Part shown: positions 15,855 to 23,923 of the stretch, piece after piece | Position numbering within the stretch: position 1 is the first letter of the stretch | How the letters are laid out: each line of letters opens with the position of its first letter | DNA from: an uncultured Pelagibacteraceae bacterium | GTDB lineage: Bacteria; Pseudomonadota; Alphaproteobacteria; Pelagibacterales; Pelagibacteraceae | DNA length: 48,000 nucleotides | Assembly: GCA_902579925.1 (NCBI GenBank) | Contig: CACHIS010000004.1 | Location: forward strand, 1 to 48,000 | Direction of reading: 5' to 3' | Made by a program: the position numbers and the translations under genes | The notes under the pieces: model-generated | Seen by the model: the letters and a program-made list of their open reading frames with translations, nothing else | The model's database searches: none | Told to the model about the DNA's origin: nothing

Positions 15855-16134
15855 TATTTATTTTTTTAAACATTTCTTTTGCCATTTTAAAGTGGATTGT
15901 TTTTTTTTCTGGTGTGTTAACTTTCTCACCTGTTTTAGGATTTCTTGATATTCTAGATTTTTGGATATTTGTCGAAAATACACCAAACCCCCTAAGCTCA
16001 ATTCTTTCGCCTCTTTTGAGAGTTTTTTTTATCTCATTTAACAGAATATTAGTAAATTTTTCTAAATCCTTTTTTAAAAAATTTGGGTAGTTTTTTTGAA
16101 GTTGTTTTAAAAGCTTTGATTTTACAATAGCCAA
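15841..16134 (-). CDS. ihfB: Integration host factor beta subunit / HU-family DNA-bending protein
   Basis: This is a 97-residue HU/IHF-fold protein. It has the N-terminal dimer helices (KSKLLKQLQKNYPNFLKKDLEKF), then GERIELRGFGVFST and the DNA-inserting arm RISRNPKTGEKVNTPEK, followed by IHFKMAKEM. The RNPKTGEKV arm with Pro is diagnostic of the family. The location directly after rpsA is that of ihfB in most Proteobacteria, which favours IHF-beta over HU. It would bend DNA as a heterodimer with IhfA. It lies 15 bp from rpsA and overlaps pyrF. Confidence 0.9.
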   Translation of the reverse strand: MAIVKSKLLKQLQKNYPNFLKKDLEKFTNILLNEIKKTLKRGERIELRGFGVFSTNIQKSRISRNPKTGEKVNTPEKKTIHFKMAKEMFKKINNEKE

Positions 16135-16149
16135 TTTAAATTTCTAATT

Positions 16150-17871
16150 TTAATCTTTTTTCTTCTTTTCTAATTCATCTGATAAAGATGAAAAAGGTAG
16201 ATTTTTTCCTGAACCTTCAGCACCATACTTATCCAAAGCTTCCTGCTTTTGTATTTCCTCTAATAACTTTATACTTAAAGACACTTTTCTCTTTTCAAAA
16301 TCTAATTCCGAGATAGCACAATCAATTCTCTCACCACCAGTGAATCTTGTAGGGCGGGCATCAGCAGAACTTATTGCTATCTGACTTTTCTTTATATTGA
16401 AGTCCATTTCACATCCCTCAGGTCTTACAATTAGTCCCTTGTTATCAGTGGAAATAATTTTGACTGTAATTATTTGATTAATCTTTTGATCTCTGAACCA
16501 ATCAAATGGATCAGATTGAGTTTGTCTTAAACCAACTCTAATTTTTTGTTCATCTTTTTTAATCTCTAGTACTTTTACTTTTATTTTATCATTAATATTA
16601 TATTTTTTTAACTCTTCTTCTCCATTGTTTAGATAAGTTAGATCATTACAGTGTAAGAATGCGTCTAAATCTAAATCTTTTACACTAACAAATAAGGAGT
16701 ATTCATTCTTATTAACAACTTGTGTTTCAATTATCGTCCCAACGGGATATTTTTTTTCAAAAACCACAAACGGATTTGGTTTTGTTAATTTATATGAAAT
16801 TGCAATTCTTCTCTTATCTTTATCGATTTCAGTTATTACACAGTCTATTTCGTCACCAACTTTAAACATTTTTTTCGCAGACACATTCTTTTTTGTCCAG
16901 CTAAGCTCACTTGAATGAAGCAAAGTTGTTAAACCTGGCTCTAACTCACAAAATGCTCCAAAATCAATAATTTTTACGACTTTAACTTTATATATTTTAT
17001 TTAATTGATAGTTCTCGACATGTTCAAAAGGATCTGGAGATAATTGTTTTATTGAACATCCAATTTGTAATTTTTCTTTATCGATACTTATAACTTTTAG
17101 ATCATGTTTCTCACCTATGTTGAAAACTTCATCGGGGTGATTTACTCTGCTATAGGAAATTTCTTGCAGATGGACAAGAACATCTAGTTCGTTATTAACA
17201 TTAAAAAAACATCCAAATGAACTATAACCTTTTACCTCAGCATTTTTAATGATATCTCCTATTTTATATTTTTCTATTATTTTAGCTTTATCCTCTTTTT
17301 TAAATGTTGAAATTATTTCTTTTCTAGAAACACAGGCATTGCCTCTAACCTTATCTAATTTTATTAATGCAAATTTTTGCGGCTCGTTGATTAGATGACT
17401 TATATCTTTGAGTGGCTTATCACTTATTTGAGATCCTGGTAAAAACATTAAAGAGCCTGTCTCTATATGTTCTACTATACATCCACCCTTGCATTTCGAA
17501 ATTATTTTTCCCATAATTGGTTGTTTTTTTTCATAGGCTTCAACTAACTTATCCCAACCTTTTATTTTTTGAGCTTTACTAGCAGATACGATTACATCTC
17601 CATTTCTATCCTCAATTTTTTCTAATAATACTGGAATTGTTTCACCGATTTTAACTTTTTCACTTAACCCCATTGTTTTGAGTTCGTTAATGTCTAAAAC
17701 TGGCTCAGATTTTAAGTTTGGGATATAAAGAAAAACGTACTTTTCAGTAATTTTATTTACTTTACCTTCAATGATTTTTCCTTCTTCTATATTGATTTTT
17801 GAAAGCTGATTATTCAATAAGTTCTCAAACTCTTTAGATGCTGGGTTTGATAGATCTTTGTATACTTCCAT
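16150..17871 (-). CDS. rpsA: 30S ribosomal protein S1
   Basis: S1 binds mRNA leaders and brings them to the 30S subunit. It matters especially where Shine-Dalgarno sequences are weak, as in this AT-rich DNA. The 573-residue protein has six S1 repeats, at roughly 27-100, 107-190, 206-275, 292-362, 376-450 and 460-540. The clearest repeat is the fourth (VVKIIDFGAFCELEPGLTTLLHSSELSW). Length and repeat number are as in alphaproteobacterial S1. The gene is preceded by 81 bp without a gene after aroA. The cmk gene often found between aroA and rpsA is not there. Confidence 0.96.
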   Translation of the reverse strand: MEVYKDLSNPASKEFENLLNNQLSKINIEEGKIIEGKVNKITEKYVFLYIPNLKSEPVLDINELKTMGLSEKVKIGETIPVLLEKIEDRNGDVIVSASKAQKIKGWDKLVEAYEKKQPIMGKIISKCKGGCIVEHIETGSLMFLPGSQISDKPLKDISHLINEPQKFALIKLDKVRGNACVSRKEIISTFKKEDKAKIIEKYKIGDIIKNAEVKGYSSFGCFFNVNNELDVLVHLQEISYSRVNHPDEVFNIGEKHDLKVISIDKEKLQIGCSIKQLSPDPFEHVENYQLNKIYKVKVVKIIDFGAFCELEPGLTTLLHSSELSWTKKNVSAKKMFKVGDEIDCVITEIDKDKRRIAISYKLTKPNPFVVFEKKYPVGTIIETQVVNKNEYSLFVSVKDLDLDAFLHCNDLTYLNNGEEELKKYNINDKIKVKVLEIKKDEQKIRVGLRQTQSDPFDWFRDQKINQIITVKIISTDNKGLIVRPEGCEMDFNIKKSQIAISSADARPTRFTGGERIDCAISELDFEKRKVSLSIKLLEEIQKQEALDKYGAEGSGKNLPFSSLSDELEKKKKD

Positions 17872-17952
17872 TAATTTAAATATTTATTTCCATTATTAAG
17901 TTTAAAAAAACTTCGCACTTTTAGATAAAATTAAACGTAAGATCAAGAGAAT

Positions 17953-19275
17953 TTAGCGTATTTTTGCCCCTAAATACTTAACTTTTTTTAAGAATGAGGG
18001 GAAAGAAGTCTTTATAGCGTCTTTATTGGATATAGACCAATCACCTCCAAAAATTAATGCTGCTATGACAGATGTCATAAATACTCTATGGTCTTTAAGA
18101 AAATTTTTAATAATTATTTTGTTTTTTATTTTTAAGTTAGGATTTCCATAAATCTTTATACTTTTATTTGTTAAAATATTTCTAATTCCCATTTTGTTAA
18201 GTATTTTTGATCCCCACTCTAATCTTGGACTTTCTTTTTCATTTAATTCAGATAAATTTTTAAAATAAGAGACTCCTTTAGCTTTAGCTGCCACAAGAAA
18301 TATTAGTAAAAATTCATCTATTGCAGAACTATTTAATTTTGAGGAACAATTAACAGCTTTAATTTTTTTTGTACTCATTATAGTTAGATCTGCTATGTAC
18401 TCACCTTTATATTTCCTGAAATTTGTTTTTTTTATTTTAACTCCCATCAACCTAAGAATATGCAATATACCAATCCTTGAAGGATTGATATTAACATTTC
18501 TAATTTTCAATTTAGAATTTTCTGATAGGATAGTAAGCACTATAAAAAAAGCACAAGAGCTTAGATCAGACGGTATTTTGTAGTTTAATGGGGGTATTTC
18601 TTTTTTTCCTTTGATCTTAATCAAGTCATGATTTTTTCTTTTCTTTACTTTAATAGGTAAATTTAAATATTTAAAAAGAAGTTCACTATGATCTCTTGAT
18701 TTTTTAGCTTTGATTATTGTTTCTCCATCAGTATTTAACGCAGCTAGCATAACAGAACTTTTAACTTGGGCAGATCCTTTTGTTTCATTGTAAATTATTG
18801 GTTTTGGATTATTGGTTCCTTTAATTTTTATTGGGAGTTTTCCAAAATTACTTGTGAAATTTGCTCCAAATTTTCTTAAGGGTTTAATAACTCTTAAAAA
18901 ATCTCTTTTTGATAAGCTTTTGTCACCTTTTAATTTTACTGTGTCCTTTGAATGAGTCATAAGTCCCATCATAAGTCTTCCCAAAGTACCCGAATTACCA
19001 GCATTTAATGTTAGGTTTTTTTTGTATTTAAATCCATTTAAACCCACACCATTTATTTCACAAAAATTTTTTGATATTTTAATTTTTACACCAAGTTTTT
19101 TAAGACATTTTAAAGTATTAATCACATCTTCTGAATACAGCAAATTAATTGATCTAGATTTTGATTTTGATTGTGATGCGATAAGGGCCCATCGAATAGA
19201 TAAACTTTTATCCCCTTCAATAGAAAGATTTTTATTAAATTTTTGAATCTTATTCTTAATTTTTATGATATGCAT
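17953..19275 (-). CDS. aroA: 3-phosphoshikimate 1-carboxyvinyltransferase (EPSP synthase)
   Basis: AroA joins shikimate 3-phosphate and PEP in the shikimate pathway, feeding the Trp and Phe genes nearby. The 440-residue protein shows GDKSLSIRWALIA at the start (family GDKSISHRAL), NAGNSGTLGRLMMGL (residues about 82-96, family NAGTA.R), GDKSLSKRDFLRVIKPL, KGSAQVKSSVMLAAL, SSCAFFIV, and the C-terminal KDHRVFMTSVIAAL. The frame is open to 19332, but ATG 19275 gives the normal N-terminus and avoids overlap with lptB. The second motif reads NSGT rather than NAGT-A; whether glyphosate sensitivity is affected cannot be told. Confidence 0.93.
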   Translation of the reverse strand: MHIIKIKNKIQKFNKNLSIEGDKSLSIRWALIASQSKSKSRSINLLYSEDVINTLKCLKKLGVKIKISKNFCEINGVGLNGFKYKKNLTLNAGNSGTLGRLMMGLMTHSKDTVKLKGDKSLSKRDFLRVIKPLRKFGANFTSNFGKLPIKIKGTNNPKPIIYNETKGSAQVKSSVMLAALNTDGETIIKAKKSRDHSELLFKYLNLPIKVKKRKNHDLIKIKGKKEIPPLNYKIPSDLSSCAFFIVLTILSENSKLKIRNVNINPSRIGILHILRLMGVKIKKTNFRKYKGEYIADLTIMSTKKIKAVNCSSKLNSSAIDEFLLIFLVAAKAKGVSYFKNLSELNEKESPRLEWGSKILNKMGIRNILTNKSIKIYGNPNLKIKNKIIIKNFLKDHRVFMTSVIAALIFGGDWSISNKDAIKTSFPSFLKKVKYLGAKIR

Positions 19276-19285
19276 GTTTGATATC

Positions 19286-20062
19286 TTAATTAATTTTAAA
19301 AGAGTCCCCAAAATATGCGTTTTGAGCATCAATATTTCTAATTAAATTATTAGGAGTATCTTTTGCAATAACTTTTCCATTTGAAAGCACAATCGCTAAA
19401 TCAACACATGTTAATAGGTCTCTAGCTTGGTGGTCACATAAAATAATTGAAATATTGTTATGTGTTTGTAAATCAACAATTATTTGTTGAAGATTCTTAA
19501 TTGTCATTATATCCAACGCTGCGAATGGTTCATCCAATAGTAATATTTTAGGGTCACTCATTAGAGCTAAAGAGATAACTAAACGTTTTTTTTGTCCGCC
19601 TGATAAAAACTCAGCTTTTATATTTTGTAGAGCCTCAAGCTCAAATTTAGAAATTAATAAATTTATCTTCTCGTCTCTCAATTTCTTATTTTCAATAACT
19701 ATTTCACTAATTGCTTTGAGATTTTCTCTTAAAGTAAGATCATGAAAATACCCCCCATATTGTGGCACATAACCAATTTTGTGTTTTTTTGTTCTATTAA
19801 AAATTGTATCATTTATTACATCTGTTCCCTCAATAAATATCGACCCATAATTTGGTTTTAGTAAGCCAATTATAATATTAAATATTGTAGATTTTCCAAC
19901 TCCATTGGGTCCTAGTAAACCCAAAATTTCACCCCTATTTAAATTAAAAGTTAAATTTTCTAGAATCTTTCTTTTACCAAAATGTAAAGATATTTTTTCT
20001 AGTCTCAAAAGTTCTGTTTTTTTTTTAAAGTTTTTAATTCTAAATTTTTTTATGACTGACAT
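19286..20062 (-). CDS. lptB: LPS export ABC transporter ATP-binding protein LptB
   Basis: LptB powers extraction of lipopolysaccharide from the inner membrane with LptF and LptG. The 258-residue ATPase has Walker A GPNGVGKST, signature LSGGQKKRL, Walker B ILLLDEPFAALD and switch histidine CDHQAR. The C-terminal LSNGKVIAKDTP..L and the final YFGDSFKI are characteristic of LptB rather than generic ABC proteins. It lies 2 bp after lptC. The rpoN gene that usually follows lptB in Alphaproteobacteria is missing and aroA takes its place, in line with the small set of sigma factors known in SAR11. Confidence 0.9.
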   Translation of the reverse strand: MSVIKKFRIKNFKKKTELLRLEKISLHFGKRKILENLTFNLNRGEILGLLGPNGVGKSTIFNIIIGLLKPNYGSIFIEGTDVINDTIFNRTKKHKIGYVPQYGGYFHDLTLRENLKAISEIVIENKKLRDEKINLLISKFELEALQNIKAEFLSGGQKKRLVISLALMSDPKILLLDEPFAALDIMTIKNLQQIIVDLQTHNNISIILCDHQARDLLTCVDLAIVLSNGKVIAKDTPNNLIRNIDAQNAYFGDSFKIN

Positions 20063-20064
20063 GA

Positions 20065-20673
20065 TTAATATTTCGCAAATATTTTGACTTTATCCTCAAT
20101 TTTGTTCATAGTAATTTTTGATTTCTTGCTCTCAATATCTATTTCAATTTTATCTGCATTCACTTTAATATTATTATTTTTATAATAAACATCATCCTCA
20201 ATTTTGATCAGATTTTTTGAGAAATCTAGGTCAATCAGCTCTGCATCAATTGATTGATCACCGTATTTAACATTGACATCTTTTTTGAATATAGTGTTAT
20301 TATTTATTTTATTGTAATCAGCAACATCTGAATTTATGTAAATAATCTCGTCATCTTTTTGAATAATTTTTGCTGTAACTTCAAAAAGTTTAACTTGATC
20401 AATTTTACCTTCTTTGACCTGAGCAGATTTTGCATTTATGATATATGTATTTCCAAACAAATCCTCTGAGGTATATTTTAAATTTTCAATTATATTTGCT
20501 GCTTCTATATTCTCTTTTAAAGTTAAACCTTCACCTATTTTTTTGGTAGAAACATTTTGTTTTAACATTCTGTCATTTTTACTATTTGAAACCATGTATT
20601 TTTGATAAAAAAATCCAGTCAACGTCACTAAGAAAATTATTAATCCGATTTGTAGAATATTTTTTTTTATCAT
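20065..20673 (-). CDS. lptC: LPS export periplasmic protein LptC
   Basis: A 202-residue protein with one N-terminal membrane helix (residues about 6-25, ILQIGLIIFLVTLTGFFY) and a periplasmic beta-rich domain, as expected for LptC, which receives LPS from LptBFG and passes it to LptA. The C-terminal part (FKKDVNVKYGDQSIDAELIDLDFSKN...) has the repeating-strand look of the LptC/LptA/OstA fold. It sits between kdsD and lptB. The separate lptA gene expected between lptC and lptB is absent, so LptA is encoded elsewhere or its role is shared. Confidence 0.8.
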   Translation of the reverse strand: MIKKNILQIGLIIFLVTLTGFFYQKYMVSNSKNDRMLKQNVSTKKIGEGLTLKENIEAANIIENLKYTSEDLFGNTYIINAKSAQVKEGKIDQVKLFEVTAKIIQKDDEIIYINSDVADYNKINNNTIFKKDVNVKYGDQSIDAELIDLDFSKNLIKIEDDVYYKNNNIKVNADKIEIDIESKKSKITMNKIEDKVKIFAKY

Positions 20674-21645
20674 CTAATATATCCTTTTGTTTAAAATATT
20701 ATGCACGTGTATAATTCCTATCGTGTTTGATTTTCTATTTCGATTATAAACACATAGACTTGTAATTTTTTTTTCATTCATAATTGACAAAGCTTTAGTA
20801 GCCAAAGTGTTTTTCTCAATTTTTATCGGGTTTTTTGTCATTACATCTTTTACTTTTAATAAATTCATTACAACATTTCTAGAATTAAGTTTTCTAATTT
20901 GACCATCAGTTATTATACCTGTAGTAAATTTTCTTTTATTGCGAGCTATTAAAGTTCCTAATTTTTTTTCAGTCATTATTTTTAATGCTTTTATCATTGA
21001 CTTATTTTCATCTATAAATGGTATCTTATCTTTGGTTAACATCAGATCTTCCACAGTTTTTAATTTTTCTCCTAAATTTCCAGAAGGATGATATTTTTTA
21101 AAATCTATATTGTTAATTTTTTTCTTCTTTAAAGTTGAAATTGCTAAAGCGTCTCCAATACTAAGTTGATTGATAGTGCTTGATGTTGGAATCATATCTA
21201 GTCCAGCTTCTTTCACTTCTGGGGTTATCAGCCCAATATCGCTATTTTTATAAAGTTCAGAATTTATTTTTGATGTTATCCCGATAAGTAAAATTTTATT
21301 CCTGTTTGCATAATTAATTATATTTCTTAATTCAATAGAATTTCCTGAATAACTTATCAAAATTAAAACATCTTTTCTTGTAATACTTCCCATATCTCCA
21401 TGTGAACAATCATTTGCAGATAGTGAAAAAGAAGGTGTTCCAATTGAAGATAAAGTTGCTGATATCTTATTTGCTATTATTCCGCTTTTTCCTACACCAC
21501 AAAATATAACTTTAGATTGACAATTAACTATTGCATCTACTGCTTTGTTAAAATTTTGGTTAAGTGATCTTTTTAATTTTTGAAGAGCTTTTATTTCTAA
21601 ATTAATTACATTTTTTGCAATATTCTTATAATCAATTTTTTTCAC
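20674..21645 (-). CDS. kdsD: Arabinose-5-phosphate isomerase (KpsF/GutQ family)
   Basis: KdsD converts ribulose 5-phosphate to arabinose 5-phosphate, the precursor of the KDO sugar of LPS. The 323-residue protein has a SIS domain (about residues 40-170; FCGVGKSGIIANKISATLSSIG and ISYSGNSIELRN) and two CBS domains after about 205. The HPSGNLGEKL segment between them is typical of KpsF. It starts at the stop of rnd (1 bp overlap) and runs straight into lptC. kdsB, the CMP-KDO synthetase gene, is 5 kb away. Confidence 0.93.
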   Translation of the reverse strand: MKKIDYKNIAKNVINLEIKALQKLKRSLNQNFNKAVDAIVNCQSKVIFCGVGKSGIIANKISATLSSIGTPSFSLSANDCSHGDMGSITRKDVLILISYSGNSIELRNIINYANRNKILLIGITSKINSELYKNSDIGLITPEVKEAGLDMIPTSSTINQLSIGDALAISTLKKKKINNIDFKKYHPSGNLGEKLKTVEDLMLTKDKIPFIDENKSMIKALKIMTEKKLGTLIARNKRKFTTGIITDGQIRKLNSRNVVMNLLKVKDVMTKNPIKIEKNTLATKALSIMNEKKITSLCVYNRNRKSNTIGIIHVHNILNKRIY

Positions 21646-22250
21646 TAGTGTGCCCAGATATCATCTTTAAAAAATGCAAGATCTAATTCTACTCTTGTTT
21701 TTAAAAAATTTAAACATTGTTTGTATAACTCAATTCTATTTTCTCTAATAAGAATTTTATTTAATTCATCATGAATTTTATGCAAATATATAACATCATT
21801 TGCGCAATACTTTAACTGTGCGGGCGTAAGTTCACCTCCAAAATCGGAATTTTGAAATTGTTTACTTATATCTATATTTACAAATTCTTTAATAAGAGTT
21901 TTTAAAGAATGATTGTCAGAATAAGACCTAGATAATTTTGAGGCAATTTTTGTATCTAAAATATTATTTGTTTCAGTTTTTAAGTAATATTTTATGTAAG
22001 CCATATCGGCTCTTCCATAATGAAAAATTTTTACTATATTTTCGTTTTTTAAAATTTTAACTAGATTTGGTGCATTATAGTTTGTTCTATCCAATTGAAC
22101 TATGTGAGCATCTGAATTGCCAGATGAAATTTGGATTAAGCACAATGGATCTCGTCTTACATTTAGACCCATAAATTCACCATCTACGGCTATTAAATTG
22201 CCTAATTCTAAATCATCTGGTAAATCACTTTTGTGAAGTTTAATATTCAT
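21645..22250 (-). CDS. rnd: Ribonuclease D, short form without HRDC domain
   Basis: A 201-residue 3'-5' exoribonuclease of the DEDDy class, involved in tRNA 3' trimming. Seen: AVDGEFMGL with D23 and E25, HYGRADMAYIKYYL for the second Asp, and the third motif YCANDVIYLHKI with the catalytic Tyr and Asp. Long RNase D proteins carry HRDC domains after this module. Here the protein ends soon after, a form common in Alphaproteobacteria. It is the first gene of the long minus-strand block and is divergent from the NDUFA9-like gene across only 22 bp. Confidence 0.88.
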   Translation of the reverse strand: MNIKLHKSDLPDDLELGNLIAVDGEFMGLNVRRDPLCLIQISSGNSDAHIVQLDRTNYNAPNLVKILKNENIVKIFHYGRADMAYIKYYLKTETNNILDTKIASKLSRSYSDNHSLKTLIKEFVNIDISKQFQNSDFGGELTPAQLKYCANDVIYLHKIHDELNKILIRENRIELYKQCLNFLKTRVELDLAFFKDDIWAH

Positions 22251-22272
22251 AACTATTTTTAAACGTTTATAT

Positions 22273-23253
22273 ATGAAAGCAAAAAATTGTCTAATTTTTG
22301 GTGGAAGTGGTCAAATTGGAAGTTTCTTAATTAGAAAGCTTACAAAAAATAACCTTAAAGTTACAGTTGTTACAAGAAATATTCATCAGAAAGGTTTGAA
22401 AATAAAAACACAAGGGAATGCTGGTTTTATCGACATAAAAGAGGCTAAAATTTTTGAAGAAAACAAAATTGAAAAATTATTTAGTGAGGCTGACTATTGT
22501 ATAAATTTAATAGGAATTTTATATGAGAAGAAAAGTGGAGATACATTCAAAAATATTCACACAGTTTTCCCAACTCTTTTAGCTAAACTTTGCAAAAAAT
22601 ATAATTTAAAACATTTTGTTCACATTTCAGCCCTTGGTATAAATGATGCAGTAGATTCTCAATATGCAATTTCAAAACTCGAGGGGGAAAATAACATTTT
22701 AAAGAATTTTTCAAAAACTACAATACTTAGACCATCTGTTGTTTTTTCAAGCTCTGATAATTTTAGCACTCAATTTATGACTTTATTAAGACGTCTACCA
22801 GTTTTCCCACTTTATTACTCTGGAAAAACGAGGTTTATGCCTTTACATGCAACTGATTTAAGTAATATTATCTACCATATCTTATCTAACAAAATTGAGA
22901 CACAAGTCATAGAATGTGTTGGTCCAGAAATTTTAAATTTTAAAGAAATTTTACAAATACTTTCAAATTTAATTGATAAGAAAAGATTACTTCTACCTAT
23001 GCCATTATCTTTAGCTAAATTTTCTGCAAAATTTTTTCAGCTATTACCCAAACCTTTATTAACAGAGGATCAACTAAGATTATTGAAATATGATAATGTT
23101 ACATCTGGAAAGTATAAAACCAACTCAGATATTGGAATTCCAAGTAAGTTATTTTTTAAGAATGAAGTAAAAAAATATTCATTTATGTGGCGAGATGGAG
23201 GAGAGTTTTCAACTGAGAAATATTTGTCCAAAAATTTAAATGAGGAAAACTAA
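22273..23253 (+). CDS. NAD-dependent epimerase/dehydratase, complex I NDUFA9-like
   Basis: A 326-residue atypical short-chain dehydrogenase. The N-terminus LIFGGSGQIGSFLIRKL is a nucleotide-binding GxxGxxG, VVTRN follows the second strand, HISALGI occupies the usual Ser position, and YAISKLEGE holds the YxxxK pair. LRPSVVFSSSDNF and MPLHATDLSNII match the subgroup related to mitochondrial NDUFA9 that is conserved in Alphaproteobacteria. The enzymatic substrate is unknown; quinone or complex I assembly functions are suggested in the family. Its stop lies 9 bp from the gcrA stop on the opposite strand. Confidence 0.82.
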   Translation: MKAKNCLIFGGSGQIGSFLIRKLTKNNLKVTVVTRNIHQKGLKIKTQGNAGFIDIKEAKIFEENKIEKLFSEADYCINLIGILYEKKSGDTFKNIHTVFPTLLAKLCKKYNLKHFVHISALGINDAVDSQYAISKLEGENNILKNFSKTTILRPSVVFSSSDNFSTQFMTLLRRLPVFPLYYSGKTRFMPLHATDLSNIIYHILSNKIETQVIECVGPEILNFKEILQILSNLIDKKRLLLPMPLSLAKFSAKFFQLLPKPLLTEDQLRLLKYDNVTSGKYKTNSDIGIPSKLFFKNEVKKYSFMWRDGGEFSTEKYLSKNLNEEN

Positions 23254-23262
23254 AAACTTTAA

Positions 23263-23754
23263 CTATCCAGCTTTTTCTTTTTTATTGATATAATTTTGAA
23301 ATTCTTCTTTGTCGTTATTATCATCTTTTTTACCTTTTGGCTGGTAAGCATATAATAAATGAAGCTTGCAGTATGAAAAATCTTTTAATGATGTTCTTCC
23401 ACAAAAATAAAAAGATTTTTCATCTGGATGTCCAATTGGCCATTTACAAGAATTATCATTTAGCTCTTCGAGCTGCTTAGGACTTTCTGGCTCAAAATCT
23501 TTCTCAATGATTAAAGATTTGAATTTACTTTTTTTACCTTTTTTTGATTTAATCTTTAATTCATCTTGAATATTTGTATAATTATTATTAGGCGATATTC
23601 TGGTTTTTATTTTTGCTGAAAGATTAAGTCTATGGGCTTTACCAATAACAGCATTACGACTAATGCCGCCGATAATTTCTGCAATTTGACTTGCGGTTTT
23701 TCCTTTTCCCCACAACTCTTTAAGTTTAGCAACTTTTTCATCATTCCAACTCAT
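23263..23754 (-). CDS. gcrA: GcrA cell-cycle regulator
   Basis: GcrA is an alphaproteobacterial transcription factor that works with sigma-70 at GANTC sites methylated by CcrM. The 163-residue protein begins with the conserved MSWNDEKVAKLKELWGKGKTASQIAEIIGG-type helix-turn-helix followed by SRNAVIGKAHRL. It ends with the cysteine-rich block CKWPIGHP and YFCGRTS..YCKLH, which is typical of the family. The linker is basic and of low complexity. No GANTC site is seen in its own upstream region. It is divergent from argD across 169 bp holding an inverted repeat. Confidence 0.93.
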   Translation of the reverse strand: MSWNDEKVAKLKELWGKGKTASQIAEIIGGISRNAVIGKAHRLNLSAKIKTRISPNNNYTNIQDELKIKSKKGKKSKFKSLIIEKDFEPESPKQLEELNDNSCKWPIGHPDEKSFYFCGRTSLKDFSYCKLHLLYAYQPKGKKDDNNDKEEFQNYINKKEKAG

Positions 23755-23816
23755 TTTAAACCATATATTGTATATATTTATATAATTAACACAATATAAG
23801 GTTAATTTTCGCCCGA

Positions 23817-23842
23817 TAACAAGTTATTATTTAAACTTGTTA
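23817..23842. promoter_or_regulatory. Perfect 9-bp inverted repeat between gcrA and argD
   Basis: TAACAAGTT (23817-23825) and AACTTGTTA (23834-23842) are perfect inverted copies separated by 8 bp. They lie in the divergent region 23755-23923, about 60 bp from the gcrA start and 80 bp from the argD start. As both genes point away, it is not a terminator, and it is more likely an operator or cruciform-capable site. It does not match the enteric ARG box well. The binding protein is unknown. Confidence 0.45.
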
Positions 23843-23923
23843 ACAAAAAATTTATTTAAAAAATTCAATCCGCACTTGTATGAATGTATTCTTAAAATAT
23901 AGAGGTATATTAATAATTTATTT

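Noticed and set aside
19276-19332. Longer AroA start
   Set aside because: It would overlap lptB, and the family N-terminus begins at ATG 19275.
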